Under the pieces are notes generated by a model. That model ran no database searches. It saw only the letters and a program-made list of their open reading frames with translations, and was not told the origin of the DNA. From Acanthaster planci (lineage: Eukaryota; Echinodermata; Asteroidea; Valvatida; Acanthasteridae), in contig NW_019091406.1 in NCBI RefSeq assembly GCF_001949145.1, positions 94,693-158,692 on the forward strand: a DNA stretch of 64,000 nt, in the 5' to 3' direction. A program made the position numbers and the translations under genes. Position 1 is the stretch's first letter. Each line of letters opens with the position of its first letter. Shown here in pieces: positions 25,701-37,800 of the stretch.

Positions 25701-26550
25701 CGCGCAGTTTTATTATCACACAGCTCATTGGTCAAAGAAATATTCCAAGTGCATGTAGGTACTCCTTGTGCGCGAGCATAGTGCTACTGTCGTATAATGG
25801 CTTCTAATTGTTGGCAGATTTGTCTGGGAGTGTACAGAAACAGACACGTTTTGTGAGAAAAATGTGCTATTTCTACCCAATTTGCTCAGCACCTTTGCGG
25901 AAATGACAAGTCAGTCCTGTTCATACATATACACAGCATGTCTTACATTTTTTATATATTTTGTGATCAGCAATTTTGATGAGATGTTCATATACATGTA
26001 TATTTGAATGCACATAATTATTCAAAAGGTTTATATATGGTACCTAGAACAGTCATCAGATGGTATAATTTTATTGTTGTCCAGAGTCAATAAGTTCACA
26101 TTGCTTACATTCCAGTGTTAACTCCACTGAATGATTTCGACTTAACAGAGAGTTTGAATAAATTCATGATTGCATGCAAATTGTAGACGGTTGTTCATTG
26201 AGTGCTTGCTTTAGGGTGAAGAACCGTATGTTGTAACAATGTCAGATGTTGACGGCGTAAACTTTTTAAGAAATTTAGTTCTAAAATGGCACGGCTAAAC
26301 CATTGTACAGATTTGAAATTAGATGGAGACTGATTGCCAATGCTGTCACAAGATTGAGAGGCAGTTTCCAGTCTTGATAAAAATTCACTACATTTAAAAG
26401 GCAAACCTCTTTTCTTGAAAATGCAGAAAGAAAAACAGTCTTTCCACTTTCCACTGTCAAATTCAAATTATACAATTGATGTATGCACAACTGAAGAGCA
26501 TACATATTCATGTATGACAGTCCTACTTGTATTCTCTTGACTTATTCGCT
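19734..26550. other. Gene-poor interval 3' of CMAH (presumed 3' UTR and intergenic)
   Basis: No coding region is supported here; open frames are short and lack recognisable domains. The proximal part should be CMAH 3' UTR. I cannot fix its end, because the nearest AATAAA I found is far away (23449-23454). The stretch near 20390-20700 (ATTTATTTGATCCGGACAGC, then A-rich) may be an antisense retroelement tail. One short foldback element at 22192-22342 is listed separately. Confidence 0.5.
22192..22342. mobile_element. 151 bp palindromic MITE, AATACGGGCG termini
   Basis: AATACGGGCGTTTCACAGTA at the left is the near reverse complement of the right end (CACTATTGTAAATCGCCCGTATT), about 27 of 30 positions matching. 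An inner pair, AATTTGTCGACCC and GGGTTGACAAATT, makes almost the whole unit one hairpin. It carries no ORF and no clear target duplication. Confidence 0.8.
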
Positions 26551-27049
26551 AAACGCGAATAAATTGTTTACTTACGCGCCTGCGCACCTGAAATATAAAA
26601 CATTGAGTAAACAGAACCTTATAACCTAGGAATTCCGCTTTATCACAACAGCACAGAACCTTGTTCCTACCTCCTGGGGATTAAAGAACGGACAATGCAA
26701 GTCAGAAGAACAGATATCTGGATATTGGGTTTCGATATGAAATGATAACTCCGGTCCAAGTTACAACCCTGAATGTCTTTATGGGGCCATTGCGTTAATT
26801 TGAAATCAATTTTAGAGGAATACTGAAATATTCAGTTTTCATTAAAATCTGCTGGATTTACATACACGTTTTTAAGTTCTGGGTTATTAACACAATTTCA
26901 AAAACAACGGCAAAACGCTCACCATACCTCCACCTATACCCCCAATGAAATGACACCGACATTTTTGAAACATCTGCATCTTCTAAATAATCATCCTTGG
27001 CGGTTTCAGAGGACCAGCGTCCATGTTTTTAACAGTATATTAAGCACTG

Positions 27050-27620
27050 TGCACCTCAATTAGCCCCACCTGATCTAAGACTGTGTAATGAAAACTTCTT
27101 GGGATCTTTGCCTATATTCTTAATGACGTCCTTTAAAATTGCTCTGGACCTAGTGTATGAAAGTTGTTTAGATTTCACAGTTTTAGAATTTTCTTTCTTG
27201 AAGTATGCTACAGCGCAGAAAATAAACTGTTGCGAATTTTCTTCAAGTAAACTTGCTTTGCATAAATAACTCAAGCATGGAAACAGGGCAAGTAAGATTG
27301 TCAGTGGAAGCAACTACCTTACCCAGTCACCTTGTGTGTAAGTGTCCGTCTTGCTTTTTTCCACAAATGTATTCAAAAATTGGTCGTGCACTTTAATGTC
27401 ACATCTTCTTAGTGCTACCAATTCGCTGAATTGAATCCGGCAAAGTCTAGAAGGCACATAGTCCCGGCTCTAAGGTCCGTAAGTGTAGCCGTGGATTTGC
27501 CGTACATGAAACAGATTTTCTGAAGCATACTAGGGGTTATAGGGGATTTCTTGACGACTGGTTTGGAGAAACCGTGAGTTACATGCCTTATGCAATTCAT
27601 TGATGTCATGAATCTATTTC
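27050..27620 (-). pseudogene. DIRS tyrosine recombinase remnant
   Basis: The N-terminal part (27609-27415) has KKSPITPSMLQKIC and LRAGTMCLLDFAGF, typical of the DIRS recombinase region that contains the first catalytic arginine area. The C-terminal part (27313-27056) ends in FSLHSLRSGGAN, carrying the His-x-x-Arg pair. Stops separate the two parts. Confidence 0.75.
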
Positions 27621-28549
27621 AGGTCATAAAAAGCTGATTCTGTACTTGAAAACCTACAACCGTTTTGGAAGAGACGTATGAAATAATCTGCTATGTGAAG
27701 AGAGGAGGCGGGGAGAGGACAAACGTTTTTGTCAATGCCCACCAAGAAAACTGTTCGAAGGCTGTGTATTATGTTATATTTGGTAGAAGTGGAAACTGCT
27801 CTGGAGGCTTGTAGAACTTAAGCCAAGGTTTCCTTTTGGAAGAACTTGGTTTCTTGTTTAGGTTAAGATCCTGTTGCAAAAAGAGAAGAAATTAAAACGT
27901 TTTTTTTTTGTTCACACGCTTCCCTCTTCCTCAAGGAAGAATCAACCCAAATACTGTATTCTGCTTCTCTCTCTCTCTCCAATCCAGAAACAACTTCTGT
28001 TCCTCTCAGGAACAACTCTTTCAGTAAGGAGTTCGCCTTATTCCTTATTGCCTTGAGACGTTCAAAGGTATGGCCAAGACTGGACTGTTAAAATATTCCG
28101 TACCAAAAAAGATGTTCGAATTTCGACCATGAATAAGCGCACCTTGCGAATTATCGATCTCGATGTATTCTTTCTACCAAGGAACGGAATGGGCTTACAT
28201 CTGAAAATAGCTATGGCCAGATGGCGGCCGAAGACCAATGAGGTACAATGAGAGTACGCACTGAGGCAAATGCATTGAGGTGGAAAACAGGAACCAGGGA
28301 GATGGGTGGTACATGAACTAGACAATTGTTTTCTCTATCCCAGTGGGCAGAGAAAACGTCTACTCTGGATGTACCTGGACACCAGTATTTGGAGTTGAAT
28401 TATCCCAACTTCTTGTTCACCAAAAACTGAATCAACAAACTCAGAGAGATACGGGAAATGCCCCAATCGTCATAGTCGATCACTCTATTGTATCTTCAGC
28501 GAATCTTCTGAGAATCCACTGTGGAACTAAGGTTATACCGTTATCACAA

Positions 28550-29530
28550 CAGAACTTAATATATTGACGCTTATCGTATGTGATTTCTGCTCACAGAATA
28601 GAAACAACTGCTTGGTTGTCTGTGAAAACCTTCAAATGCCTACCAGCCACGCTAGAGTGAAATGCTGAAATGGCCCTGGAGATAGCCTGCAATTCCCGCC
28701 ACGTTTAACTTTCGAGGGGTTCATTTTCAGACCAGGACCTGAAATTAATAATGTCAGGCCTTGAATAAAGGCACCGCATCCTGTTCTACTTGCATCACTG
28801 TAAATTATGACTTGTGGAATGGTGTACGTTGGGAGACAACGTTTATTAGGCCTATAGGACGAAAGGTTAGACTTCAAACAAATTTGTTTGCATTGCTGAA
28901 CTACCACAAGAAATTTTAAAGTTGCGATCCCAACTTCTATTATGAATTTCGTGGTGGAGAAACCTGGTCATAAGCCTTGCTATAGAACCAACAACGGGCA
29001 TGCAGGAAATGATCTTGCCAGTAACGGAAGCCAGCGGAAGTGGTCGGAAGTGAATCAATAATGATGTTTACTGTTTGCACAGTGTCTTGGATGAGCCTTT
29101 CGGTAATGGTAATTGTTCCGGCTGCACTATCCCACGCAATACCTAATCATTTCAAGTTCTGTGTTGGAGACCAATGGGATTTTTCTCGGCAACGTTCGGG
29201 GCGAGCCCGGCATTTATCAGGTCGCCGATTTGACTGTTACTTCTACATCATTTGCAGAACTTGCATCAGGTTATCTACACCGACCGTCGCCTAGATAGAG
29301 AACAATGAAAATTCCTCGCGATCAGAGTGCTTTACAGGTGGACGAAGGCACTTGGTGGAAACGTAGGGTGCTGATGACAAACCGAATGGAAGAACAGTAA
29401 AAACATAGAATTGAGTGGAATTGCTGGTTGTCCAAGAAAATCCAATAAATGCTTGACGAGGCTCAAAAATATCTATATGGTGATATCCCGATTGAAAGTC
29501 GAAAGAGAACATATAATCTCTCACTGCTAA
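28550..29530 (-). pseudogene. DIRS reverse transcriptase-RNase H remnant
   Basis: The minus-strand RT fingers/palm motifs FDFQSGYHH and LPFGLSSAPYV lie in the frame at 29524-29291. After a stop the reading moves on through LGIAWDSAAGTITI to the RNase H motif IYSDASRTGCGAF (about 28830) and VFTDNQAVV (about 28620). I do not see the catalytic YLDD region intact. Confidence 0.75.
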
Positions 29531-30014
29531 ATATGTTAGTGCCGTCTTGCAATCGTCAAACTTATTGCTAATCTATTTGAATGACCATGCCTTTGAAAAG
29601 TAAATCTTTCACAGCTGTAGAAACAAATTCTGAATGCTGACTTGATATTTTTAGCATGACTTTGGGGGTGTGCTAACTAATGGTAGTTTGTAACGTTATC
29701 TATGATACTCCGCACATATTCGTTATAATCAATTTTCTTCCAAAATTCAATGGCTGCTTTTAGCCGGCCTTTAACAATTGGCCCACAGTCCTTCCTCATA
29801 TTCATAGAGACTGTTCTTCAAATCGTATGAGATGATCGATTCGGGACAAAGTCGTCGACGGATTCTTATGCATAGAATTTACTCGGTACATCGCCAGCTG
29901 CGAATAAATCACATAAAAGCCCCCTCCCCCTCCGTTTTATAACCAAGCACCATGCATATGAATTTTAACATGACTAACCTGTCGTTACATCTTGTTCTGT
30001 CGTGGGCTCAGTGC

Positions 30015-30720
30015 TTACGGGGACTTGACTGGGGAGGGCCTGACGATCCCGCAACTGCCCGCCTGACTGGGTACGATCGAGCGCCTCCAGTGCCCGGGAT
30101 GTCCGCAGCTGAAGCACGTGTCTGTCGTGGCTGGATAGGTTTGACTAGAATGTCTTCTGTCAAGTTGAACATCATCAGTAGGAGTAGCTTGATGTGGCCA
30201 TGTGATTGCCTGGCGTTTTGGCAAGGCTCTTGCCTGAGCTGACCGAATCTTGATATCATCGTCGCTGTCCGAGGCTAGTGCACCCGACTCGTATTCTTCC
30301 AATGTGCCCCAACCGGCTTCGCTCGGCAGCTTATTTCTTTTCTTGATATCCTTAATAATAGGATCAAGGGCTAGCTTAGTCTCTTCGTATTTCTCTTTAG
30401 AGAGAAGTGCTTGTGCTTTCTCTACCTTTTCGGCTATTTGACTATTAAATTCCCACTGCTTTTTTTGCCTATGAATTTAAATGTCGGTACGGCCGGTTTG
30501 GGCTGTTTCTGCTCATCCGAAGAGGTTTGTTCGGCGACTTCTTTCTTGAAATTCAACAACTTATCATCGAAATAAATGTTGAAGGAGTCAAGCAGTTCGG
30601 AGAACGATGGCGTGGGTTGTCCCGGCGGGTTGAAGCCTGTTTGCTCGCAGTGTTTGGGTAGTCTTCGTCAGACCATGGAGGAAGGAACACATCAGACATG
30701 TCGGCTGGTACAAATGTATT
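30015..30720 (-). pseudogene. DIRS gag remnant
   Basis: This minus-strand frame matches the C-terminal part of DIRS-type gag: a helical Lys/Glu-rich stretch, then GWGTLEEYES, DSDDDIK, and a CCHC-like knuckle (CFSCGHPGHW) in which the last cysteine appears replaced by serine. A frame break lies near 30466, upstream of the longest open part. No activity is expected. Confidence 0.7.
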
Positions 30721-31332
30721 TAGTACGTCCTAGCATTGGTGTGCGAAAAGCGTGAGTGGTACGAACTCAGTCATATACCTCGCCTGACATACCTTTGGCG
30801 AACAATACTATTGTTATGATAACAACTTCGTTACACCTGTTCAGCATGCTTCCTCTTCTTAAGTAAATCCCCTGGGTAGCGTGGTTTCACGGTATAGTAT
30901 ACCACATAGTCATCTATTCCTTCCTCCTGGTTTGAATTGGTTTGTGCTTTTCTTATATGTGTATTGTATTAAGACCATTACACTTTAGGTAACAAAAAAT
31001 GTTCCAATTTATTGTGTCAGGAATTCAGACAGCTGAACCGCTGCGAACACATTTCACATCAGACATCAATGTCACATGGATGTATAACTTTAATGACCAT
31101 TTAGTCCATTAAGGAGTCACACAAACCCTTTGAGTACCAAATACCGATGGGGCTCAAGTTTCTATATACATGTAAGCACACATTCACTCCGTGAGATATC
31201 CTAGATGTTTGATCTGAGAGCTCAATCTTACCTGGGATATCCCTAGTACTAGACAGAAAATGACATGATGGAAGCAGCGACTAGGAAAACATATTTCTAC
31301 TGTTTCAAATTCATTTGGTCATCTTAAAGCTT

Positions 31333-31338
31333 TTTATT
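31333..31338 (-). terminator. PAN2: Candidate PAN2 poly(A) signal
   Basis: TTTATT on the top strand reads AATAAA on the minus strand, about 560 bases downstream of the PAN2 stop. No other gene is seen between it and the stop, so 31340-31898 is probably PAN2 3' UTR. The assignment is by position only. Confidence 0.5.
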
Positions 31339-31898
31339 TACAGCTTTTAAAAAACTTTAAATGAAATATGATTTTGACAATTTCAGTGGGCCGACAAGTG
31401 TTTGACTTGTATTAAATACCGTTCTCTTCTTATGATAGAACACAACAGAGAGGCAATTCAAAATACAGCCGTTACCGCTGGTGGCGCAAATACTGCTGGC
31501 TTGAGAAATGTCAAGAAAAATTCAACAGCTTGAAAAATTGCAAAACGCTTTACATCAATTTGCAATACACAATAACGTCGGCAGTTTATCTTGTGATGGA
31601 CATGACAAGTTGAAGTTGGTGGATTCGCTCTGTATTTCCTGTTGGTTTCTCCTGTATGAGTTTGTATGTACATGTGGAGGAAACGTCATCTTGGTATCAC
31701 ATGCAAACTGCGGCATAGCGTTTTCAGCACGTCCAATGCAAGGTTAGAAAGTGGCTCACAGGGACACACGGCTAATGGCACTCTGTCATAGAATCCCAAT
31801 GACTCGGCTGAAGTTTAGCCGACATCCCCCAAAAAGTCCCGGAAGAATGAGCCCTCTCTTGAAGGGGCGTAGGAATACTGTGGCTGCAGTCCGCCCCC

Positions 31899-34800
31899 TC
31901 AAGTAGTTCCGGGGACTTTCCACTGCAGGCTGCGTCCCTCGCTGTAGAGTCGCTTCAGCTCTTTCTGCCATTCCTCCTCCTCCGTCAGCTCCAGGTATTT
32001 GCGGTAGAGCTGTAGGGCGGTCCGAGCATCCTCAATACTATCATGGGTCTCTGACTGGATGTTCATGCCTGGGGCACGCAGGACAGAAAAGAGTTGTGAT
32101 AGAAGTGATTACAACACAAGCGTGTTCTTATTTACCCTTTTGTATTCACCCTCAGATGCTCTGAAATTGGTGGAGAAGTAATCAAATTTCTTGGGAAGAA
32201 AAGCATACTAGTTTCTCATTTTTAGCTTATGTACACATATCTACCTCCCTGCATTTTACATTGGAGGTAGTTGGGCATCAGCCACCACCTTCGGATCGAC
32301 AATACCAGGCTGCTTTTCTTAAAGCCTTGGCTATTATAGACTTACGCTACTGTTTGAAGAGGCATGCAACATGCACCTGCCCACAAACATGGTACCATTA
32401 TGGTAATCATGGCCACTGAATTAGAGCCCCCACCACAAAAAAAACAAAACAAGTCTGTGTTTTACCAAGGAAGAACCAGGCCAGGAAGCGCAGGGACAGT
32501 ATCCGCTGTTTGGGGAGGTTGAAGAGGGCAGCAGTGTCTATGATCTGCTTGTGTGGAACCTGTGCAGTGTCAAGATAAGAAGAACAAGATTACGATTCTG
32601 GCCACGTCATAATCAGGCTGTGGGCTCCATGATCAACTGTGCTTTTTAGCGATACAATGGAAACGATATACGGCTCTGTGAAGGAAACACGGTGCCCTTT
32701 ACTTTTGAGATACCAGTCTCATCATATGCATTCCTAAAACATACAAATGCTGACCAATAGCGGCGACTGTGTGCTATTGCTTGTAAAGTCGTTCACAACT
32801 TTGTTGTGCATGACTTGTGGCTGAGTGGTAGGTTACTAGTAACGAGAATGCCACAACTGCTTTGAAAAAATTCCTTTGAGCCAAAAAGCTCTTCTAATTT
32901 GCAATTTGACCAGTTTCCACTGAAAAAAGTCTACTGAAACTGGGCGTTCCCTATAGAAAGGTTTATTAAAGAGCATGTAAACTTTAAAAAGTAACAGCTG
33001 TTTTAGTTAGAAAAAGTTGGTAACGACTTGTTCAAATTACTGTAAAACATCGTGCATCGTCTTCAAAATATTTAGTAGTTACAGGACATTACAAGAATTA
33101 AGATGCTCACTCAAAATCAATTTACTTTCTGACACTCAAAACCAATTCAGACGTTTGACAGGGGAGTGGAGTTGATTTGCTCACCAAGAGGTTGAGGACC
33201 CTGAAATCCTTACGCAGTCCGTGTCCAACAAACTTGACCTTGCAGTCAATCAGGTAGCGCAGCTTGAGATACGTGGCCTTGAGCGTGGTCAGGTGCTTGG
33301 AAGAGATAGTGGCATCCAGATCCCCTGGCTTGATGCCCGAGAACTTGGTCAGGTAATCCACAACCTGAGGAGGGGTGTGCAGGAAGACAAGCAAAATTAT
33401 AAGGCAATGCTAGAATGAGTGAGCTTGCAGGAAGGCATACGGGTAATTCCAGAAATTAGGGGTTCAAAAGTGTGGCGTTTTTGTGTCCCTGTTACATCTG
33501 ACCTTTGTTATTTGACATGGAAATATCACTGAAAGTGATTTCAAACTATTACTATTTGTTTGGCAGGTAATTTGCAATAATTCATCACTCTTGGAAATTA
33601 AAAAATGTGTTCTGAACTGACAAAACCGTATGTCAGACGTGACAGGGACACCAAAAAATGGACCCTACACCTCTATTGTTTCCATATCTCTGCATGCTTT
33701 TAATTGAGTGAAGAGCTAGACTTAGCTCTAGACAATAGATTTGCATGCAGCCCCAGCCTGGTGCAGGAAAGACACTTCCAGGACCGAGAATCGGAATTTC
33801 AGATCCGTAAACCACACTCTGATGAGAGTTAAGGCAAGAGGGCCAACTGAGAGAGATAAATCTTGACAAAATTGATGCCCCACACCTTGGTCAGGTAAAA
33901 TCTGATGCTGTTTAACCACTTGCCCCTGGGGATTCCGGTTTCAAACACATATTCTTTATACGCGTGGCCGGGGTCTCCAAAATCTGACAAATGCCTTCAA
34001 ACAAAAGAATGTACTCATAACAAAAGACCAGGCTGCTGGGATTTACCAAAATGTGTTCACTCTCAATAGTGGAGATAATCTAGCCTTGTTTTCAAACAGT
34101 ATACCACGGTTTGGGGCATTCAGCGCGAGCGGATTACCATCCGGGAGAAATGTGCTCCAACACCGCAGCGCAGAGCCACACAGCACCGCTGCACGCCTAT
34201 CTGGCCCCTACTGAAAAAAGGTCAGCAGCGCACTATGCCAGTTTCGTGAACAAAAGAAAATAACACTGCAAAATCTGGGCTCTTTTTACAAGGCAGCAGG
34301 CCGGCTGAAATACTTTAGAGTCAGTAGATGTTGTCTGTCAGATTAGAGGAGAACCAGACAGTCCTTCATGTGGGTGTAAGTGTCCAGTAAGATATGAAAA
34401 CAGAAGCATCATCCCAGCATCATCAACATTGATAAATGCTACCGGCGCGAAGTTGTTTATGTTTAATCTGTTGAAATTTACTTCAAGAAACATGGCCTCA
34501 GTTTGGTTCTTTTTATATGCAAATCTAGCATTTAAGTGTGGGTTTGGGTAAATTAAATGAGTTATTCTGCCTCTCACTGTCTAGAATGATCTTATAAGGA
34601 GATTCAAATAAAAATTCTCAGGCCAAAAATGGTATACAGATAAGAGTATATCGATGGCTTTCCAGTAAAAGCTGCCGACCTGTTCCTGTGTGGATATGTA
34701 GTCATCAATGAATGGCTGGCCTGCCAGGGGTCCCTGTCCGCGGATGACGCTGATCCTGGCTGCGGACATCTGGCTGGGCTTGATGGTGGATCGAGTGCCG

Positions 34801-37800
34801 TCACTCCGAATCTCAGCCTCCTCCTGTTTCATGCATGCAGAAAGAGCGAGGGAAATGGAGATAACACTATTTTTTACAGCCACAACCCTCCCAGAGGGGT
34901 TTGACAGCCATTGGCAGTTCAGACACAGAGTGTAATACTGATTTCTTACAGAGTGGAGAATTGTAGAGGAACGATCCCGGCATGAAAGTGCCCAGAGTGT
35001 GGGTTGCACACTGCTGTGTATGGATTTCGGGGGGACTCTAACTGACCAAAGGGCTGGTAACTACAAAAATAGACCCGAAAAGAATTTCTCACGACACTAT
35101 TAATGTTGTGTACTGTTTATAGATAGTACAGTATGCAGGGCTCAGTTTGAGTTAGTCATATTCCAGCTGTACAGTTTCAAAGCTTGTCATATTGTGAGAT
35201 GCTCTCTTAACCCCTTCACGACGGGATTATTTTGACCGTGACTGCTGGGCTGTGGCATGCCATGAATGGAGGACTTTGTCCAGCAGCAGGCCCCATTGAA
35301 CCAGAAGCTGCATGGTGTGTGGTATGCGCTCATGCTCACACAAATGTGCTGTAGTAGCAGTCATCTGTAGCGAAGGGGTTAAGCCTTCTTATGCAACTAT
35401 GCATTCGCCAGAAAGCTGTGACTGCTTTTCACGGATTAGAGTTCCACCCCCTAAGTTTGGCAGGATTTAATTGCTTTGACTGTCTAAAACTTTTCGTGAC
35501 TTGCCCAAGTACAAAGTGTAGCCATGGTAAGTAAGTTGAATTTGGGAGTTTTGGTAACTTACAACTACAGGGGGGTGACTGTTTATAGCCACGAAGCAGT
35601 TTTTGTTTGGCAAAAACGGTCTGCTCTTTGTTCATTACCTGATTGAGTGAGACAAATTCAGCATCGATACCCACAATGTCGCCCTCTTTTGGCAGCTCAT
35701 CTACCTCCAGTGGAGTGAAGGTACTGTGACTAAGTACACCTTGGGACAGCGAGGCCTCAGGCTGGAGAACGGTGTGGTCAATGGGCGTGTTGACTGACAA
35801 AATACAAATACGCGTACATACAACATGCCATAAGAATCTAGGCCAAATTTCAACGGGTTGCCAAGTAAAACACGGTGGCCAGCGAATCTGTGTTTGAAGC
35901 AGATAATTATGTGACCCCCCTCAAAGTCACCAGAGCAAGGTCTAAGTTAAAGGCCATCAAGAGAATCCTGCACAACGTAAGCAAAAGGAATCTTCAACAT
36001 TTTCCTCTACATGATGTCCACTTTCCTTGGGAACAAACTGAGTGATACATCAAAACAAAGAGCCCAGGTTGCTCTTTCTAATACGAACTAAAACTCAAAA
36101 GTGGCTTTGGCAACTTCTGACTCATTTTCCGAGAGCAGATCAGGGTGTTAGTTGAAATCTAACAGTAAGGGATATGCATTGCATGAAAATTTGGCAGGTA
36201 ACTTGTTTTTGCTGAGTAAATATTTTCCATGCTAAACATACTGCTGTCCTCGGCTGACTTCAATAACCCCACATCCATAAAAATCAAAATGGTTTCATTT
36301 TGCAGAATCTTTTGTGGGTTCAAGACTGTGGAGCCACACTTCTCCTTACTTCACTTGGGTAAAGAACATGCAAGTAGTTTCCTGCAACACGCTTTTAAGA
36401 TTCTGTTGTACAGAATTTCAATTCTGACAGCTTGGTCATACAAATTAATAGCTTTATTAAGACTTGAAGGTTTTCATGGGGAAAGAACTACACGAGTAAA
36501 ATGATTGCGGTCACACCATGGATAAATCTCTTTCTTGAGTATGTGTGGTTCTGAGAAGAATCGGGGATTAATCGACGTTTCGAAGGCTGCAGGGTTCTGA
36601 CTGGGAGTGGAGCTTATATGGTGTAGAGAGGGATCCAGATGTAGGGATGAGCTCGGTGAGGCGGGAACAGTGAAGGCGGCAACAATGGATGCTGCGCCGG
36701 ATCCTGGTACTTCTCAGAACCACACATACTCAAGAAAGAGATTTATCCATGACGTAACCGCAATACTCAACAGCTTTATTCTTGTATTATATAGGGTTAT
36801 ATTACATCATGAAGTTGTCAATTCCAGACAGGCATGCAACTTGGAGTTTGACAAAATACGAGGAAATTCCAATCTGTACAAGACTTTGTGCAGTGTTTTT
36901 CAATGTTCAATGGCATGAATGTGACATGGAAAAACAAGGAAATTAGTCGATCCGAGGAAAAGCTGCACGCAAGAACGTACAGCTTTCAACCCTGATTATA
37001 CCAGAAGCCTGAGGGTACTTAATTCTGTTCCACAATCTGTTCACCATAGAAGCAGTATTCTTGTCCTAAAAAACCCATTTGATAGAAGGAGCAAATTCAT
37101 TCAATGCTCCTGGATCAAGAACATTTTTCCTTCCTACTTGTTATGTCGTAGTGACTGTTGATATCCTCTCTCATGTAGAACAGGACGCATGGCACCTTCC
37201 ATTCCATGTTGAATTGGACCACTTCATGCTTCTCGATGGACTCAATGCTGAAGTCATTGAATATGTACCACTGCATGTGTGATACTCCCTGCAAAATATC
37301 AATTATTTTGAATTGTGTTAACATACATAGACACATAAACTCAAGTCTACAATAAACTGTACCTCCAACTGTACACGATACAACCTGGGAATTGGTAAAG
37401 ATATTGATAAATGGGAAGAGCCACCAACATAGGGCTGGATAGCTCAGTTGGTAGAGCACAGGTACGGTATTCCGGAGGCCGCAGGTTCAAACCCTGCTCC
37501 AGTCAATTTCTTTGTTCATCTTTAAGGTAGAAACTACGTTTGGCTTGAAGACAAACATGTGACACAAATAAAACTAGAAATATAATGAGAAATTGTCCAA
37601 GCTTGAAACATTTCTATTTCATTTTTTATCTCAATAGTTTGAAATGAGTAGATAAATACAGAACTTAAAGCAAAAAATACCTATACCTTGAATGGATGGC
37701 AAAGTATGAAGGCTTCTACGTGATTGATTGGAATGACTAGATCTCACCTCTTTGCGTTTGTGGTAGGTCTTGCCCACCTGTACATGAGCCACCAGATTGC

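Larger units (their letters stand above)
26900..30720 (-). mobile_element. Degenerate DIRS-type (tyrosine recombinase) retrotransposon
   Basis: Read on the minus strand, the order is gag, reverse transcriptase, RNase H, tyrosine recombinase, as in the DIRS/Ngaro group. Gag (about 30720-30015) has a DSDDDIKI acidic block and a zinc-knuckle remnant, CFSCGHPGHW. RT (about 29524-29100) has FDFQSGYHH and LPFGLSSAPYV. RNase H (about 28860-28550) has IYSDASRTGCGAF, then VFTDNQAVVSIL and a VPHWSSAAIWP block downstream. The recombinase (about 27620-27050) ends in SLHSLRSGG, the H-x-x-R signature. Each part is broken by stops or frameshifts, so the copy is dead. The ends are approximate: I could not recognise the terminal repeats. 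Confidence 0.85.

Noticed and set aside
25669-25784. Inverted GCACTCGCGCACA / TGTGCGCGAGC pair as a MITE
   Set aside because: The match is only about 10 perfect bases with no extended arms or flank duplication, so it could be chance in a locally GC-rich patch.
29040-29298. Plus-strand frames over the retrotransposon
   Set aside because: They are shadows of the minus-strand RT region, which has clear motifs.
34581-35009. 142-codon minus-strand frame as an independent protein
   Set aside because: It is PAN2 exon 22 read with its flanking introns.
37433-37504. Functional tRNA gene
   Set aside because: The anticodon arm has mismatches and no T at position 33, and the same unit with the same tail recurs at 52.5 kb, which fits a SINE.
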